From the IMG/VR virus record IMGVR_UViG_3300014827_000022, positions 1-23,754 of that record: a DNA stretch of 23,754 nt; one strand, 5' to 3'. The notes beneath the pieces were generated by a model. That model worked only from the letters and a program-made list of their open reading frames with translations. It searched no databases and was not told the origin of the DNA. Position numbers and translations under genes: made by a program. The DNA comes from a virus. The stretch's first letter is position 1. Every line of letters starts with the position of its first letter. Positions 22,198 through 23,754 of the stretch are shown here, in pieces.

Positions 22198-22818
22198 TCA
22201 TTTGTTAGCGTTATAAAATGCTTGAGCGAATCCAGATGGGGTAATGCTCCGTCTTACCTGGCGTTTGTCTAATCCGCAGCCCTTGTTGTATATGAACCCT
22301 TCTGGGAACTCTGGGAGATCTTCAAGCAATGTAGCGTCAAACTTTTTAGTTGTGCATTTGATGGGGCTTTTAGTTGGTACAATGTAATTTCCCCATAAGT
22401 GCGTTCTCTTTTTGTAGTTGTCACCATAGTCGGCCGGAGTAAATTCAAGGGGTGGATTTCCTAAGAAGTATTTCAAGAATCCTCTGGGGTTTTCTAAGGC
22501 CCAGAACTTGAGAGTTGTTAACTTGCTATTTTTGTTTACCAGAGCGTATTGTTGCTGCCATATTATCTCTAGGCATCTTTTAACTAGCTTCATTGACTTC
22601 TCTAAGTCTCTGGGATTCTTGGCGTTTGTTCTGGCAAGGCTAAACTCTGTGCAGGTTGGCGCTGCTAGTATGCCGTACACTCCCTTAGGTGGTTCGTAGG
22701 TGAATAGATCATAGTCAGGTAGGGTTATTACCCTTACGTCATATCCTGCTTTTTTGTATGGAGCAGACCAGCTTCCGGTTCCACCAGCTAGATCCAGAAT
22801 TATCTTGCCACCGTTCAA
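22198..22818 (-). CDS. DNA cytosine-5 methyltransferase-like protein
   Basis: The TTG start is directly after the upstream stop, with GGGAGG in that gene's end. Residues 6-30 (ILDLAGGTGSWSAPYKKAGYDV) form the SAM-binding motif I. APTCTEFSLAR (53-63) corresponds to catalytic motif IV with Cys56, and ALENPRG (107-113) to motif VI. At 206 aa it is a compact phage type lacking a large target-recognition domain. It probably modifies phage DNA at C5 of cytosine, giving protection from restriction. The residue before the catalytic Cys is Thr, not the usual Pro, so activity needs testing. Confidence 0.75.
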   Translation of the reverse strand: MNGGKIILDLAGGTGSWSAPYKKAGYDVRVITLPDYDLFTYEPPKGVYGILAAPTCTEFSLARTNAKNPRDLEKSMKLVKRCLEIIWQQQYALVNKNSKLTTLKFWALENPRGFLKYFLGNPPLEFTPADYGDNYKKRTHLWGNYIVPTKSPIKCTTKKFDATLLEDLPEFPEGFIYNKGCGLDKRQVRRSITPSGFAQAFYNANK

Positions 22819-23028
22819 TCACCTAACCTCCCTTATCGCTTGTTCCTTATCTTCATATTCCCTGACTTGCATATATTCGGCCATCCGCTCATTACTTGTC
22901 ATGCCGTGACGTTGTCTATACTGTCTAACTTGGCTTTTCGCATAGCCTGTTTGCTCTATTATTTGTGTATCTGTTAGGCCGTTTTCCCAGAGCACGGTGA
23001 GTAGGTTGCCGTTGAGTTTATTTGCCAT
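22819..23028 (-). CDS. Small HTH DNA-binding protein (69 aa)
   Basis: The sequence WENGLTDTQIIEQTGYAKSQVRQYRQRHG (about 14-42) is a helix-turn-helix, with a charged C-terminal helix (YMQVREYEDKEQAIREV). The AAGGAG SD comes from the end of the upstream gene. It may regulate this operon, but no target is visible. Confidence 0.6.
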   Translation of the reverse strand: MANKLNGNLLTVLWENGLTDTQIIEQTGYAKSQVRQYRQRHGMTSNERMAEYMQVREYEDKEQAIREVR

Positions 23029-23032
23029 GTTT

Positions 23033-23452
23033 TTACTCCTTCATTGGCCTTGTTGCAGCATCTAGTACGTTCCACTTTCTTTTCATCCTGCTAACAAAGG
23101 CATTTTTATTTATTCCATTTGCTACCGCCATATCCTCATACTCTTTTGGGTATTTCCTTTTTGCTATTGCTATGTTGTTAATGAGTGTTTTCTTGTCCAT
23201 GACTGGCGTTGTTGAGGCTTGGTCCATACTCATTCCTCTTGCTACTCTTCCGTAAAATGCGCCACGTGAGATATTGTTTAGCTTGGCAAGATCTGTCCAT
23301 TTCCTTTTATCCGTGGTTTGTCTTGGTTTGCTTGTTATGGCTCTCTCTATGTTCCATCCCAATGTTCTCACTCTGTCAGTAGCTAACCTTGCGTTGATAC
23401 CGTTATGCTTTGCTGTTTCGTAATCAGTAGGGGTTATATAAAAGGTGTTCAC
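23033..23452 (-). CDS. Triple-repeat putative DNA-binding protein (139 aa, GTG start)
   Basis: GTG 23450-23452 follows an ideal TAGGAGGA SD with 8-nt spacing. The protein has three ~30-residue repeats (about 13-43, 54-83, 108-136) of the form A-x2-N-x-I-x4-[FL]-x2-R-[VM]-x4-[WM]-x3-x-A-x-T-x-P, for example AKLNNISRGAFYGRVARG. These resemble the HTH-like modules that phage proteins and homing nucleases use to grip DNA. No catalytic domain is attached, so it may be a stand-alone DNA-binding protein. Confidence 0.6.
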   Translation of the reverse strand: MNTFYITPTDYETAKHNGINARLATDRVRTLGWNIERAITSKPRQTTDKRKWTDLAKLNNISRGAFYGRVARGMSMDQASTTPVMDKKTLINNIAIAKRKYPKEYEDMAVANGINKNAFVSRMKRKWNVLDAATRPMKE

Positions 23453-23464
23453 GGCTTGTTCCTC

Positions 23465-23754
23465 CTAAAGATAAAATTTGTCATACTTCTTTGGGTCTGT
23501 TCTTGGTCTGTTCTTTACTGCCTTGGCTAATAATTCTCTGATATTGTTTGATTGTTCCGGTCCCTGTTCTTCTCCAACTTCGCTAAGGTATTCAGCTTTA
23601 CTTATTTGTCTTAGTTCCTGTTTGTCTGCTATCATTCGAATCGGTTGATTACCCATTGACGCTATTACGTCTTTCAGCTTTTGCGGTGTTTTGGCATCCA
23701 CTGTTTCTCTTTTTTCTAATGCTTCATACGCTTTTCTAAACTGTCCTCGTATTA
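23465..23754 (-). CDS. C-terminal part of an unidentified protein (5' end outside window)
   Basis: The frame is open from the window edge (reading IRGQFRKAYEALEKRET before the first GTG at 23701) to TAG at 23465. The gene therefore probably starts outside the window; the GTG has only a weak AAGAG. Visible features are a charged helical body (PQKLKDVIASMG, ADKQELRQISKAEYLSEVGEE) and a basic end (KNRPRTDPKKYDKFYL). No family is recognised. The next gene starts 12 nt later. Confidence 0.5.
   Translation of the reverse strand, partial: IRGQFRKAYEALEKRETVDAKTPQKLKDVIASMGNQPIRMIADKQELRQISKAEYLSEVGEEQGPEQSNNIRELLAKAVKNRPRTDPKKYDKFYL

Noticed and set aside
1-23754. CRISPR array, diversity-generating retroelement, insertion sequence or integrase
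   Set aside because: No regularly spaced repeats, reverse transcriptase, transposase or recombinase motif was found on either strand.

Overview
The window is a phage (or prophage) segment carrying packaging, head, tail and DNA-ejection genes. Nearly everything is read from the minus strand, so it reads from right (about 23.75 kb) to left. Strong GGAGG-type Shine-Dalgarno sites, frequent GTG/TTG starts, dense ATGA/TAATG overlaps, moderate-to-low GC, a PBSX-type terminase and a Bacillota-type tailspike N-terminus point to a Bacillota (Firmicutes) host. The head-tail gene order resembles a P22-like short-tailed phage: TerS, TerL, portal, scaffold, coat, a gp4-like adaptor, tailspike, a gp10-like hub, a needle/fibre with a knob, and two very large or Ala/Gln-rich ejection-type proteins. 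There is no tape measure or sheath. No integrase, repressor, lysis or replication gene lies inside the window.

Right part (23754-18340): a compact middle region of tightly coupled small genes. It holds small HTH proteins, one of them a triple-repeat protein, a C5-type DNA methyltransferase, a RuvC-fold nuclease, an HNH-AP2 homing-type nuclease, a second HNH nuclease, a MazG-like protein, and many micro-genes of 30-50 codons. Several micro-proteins carry C-x2-C-x(5-6)-C knuckles.

Control point (18335-18156): just before the packaging genes lies a near-consensus promoter (TTGACA-18-TATACT). Two direct repeats sit upstream, a 12-bp palindrome lies over the predicted start site, and an intrinsic terminator follows about 50 bp further on. 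This layout resembles a lambda pR'/tR' late switch. The next gene has a near-perfect SD placed in front of an ATA codon.

Packaging and head region (18221-10877): a helical protein, two small proteins, TerS, TerL, a possible internal promoter, a membrane protein, portal and three tiny genes. Next comes a roughly 320-nt non-coding stretch holding a tRNA-Leu-like element with a 102-nt insert between its anticodon-stem strands, plus three hairpins. Scaffold, coat, a 51-aa protein and a strong terminator follow.

Tail and ejection region (10857-127): adaptor, tailspike, and a small accessory cassette in which the tailspike C-terminal motif recurs twice as remnants between two zinc-ribbon micro-genes. 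A hexapeptide acetyltransferase, the tail hub, the needle/fibre and the ejection proteins complete it. At the left edge a plus-strand gene converges and ends in its own terminator.
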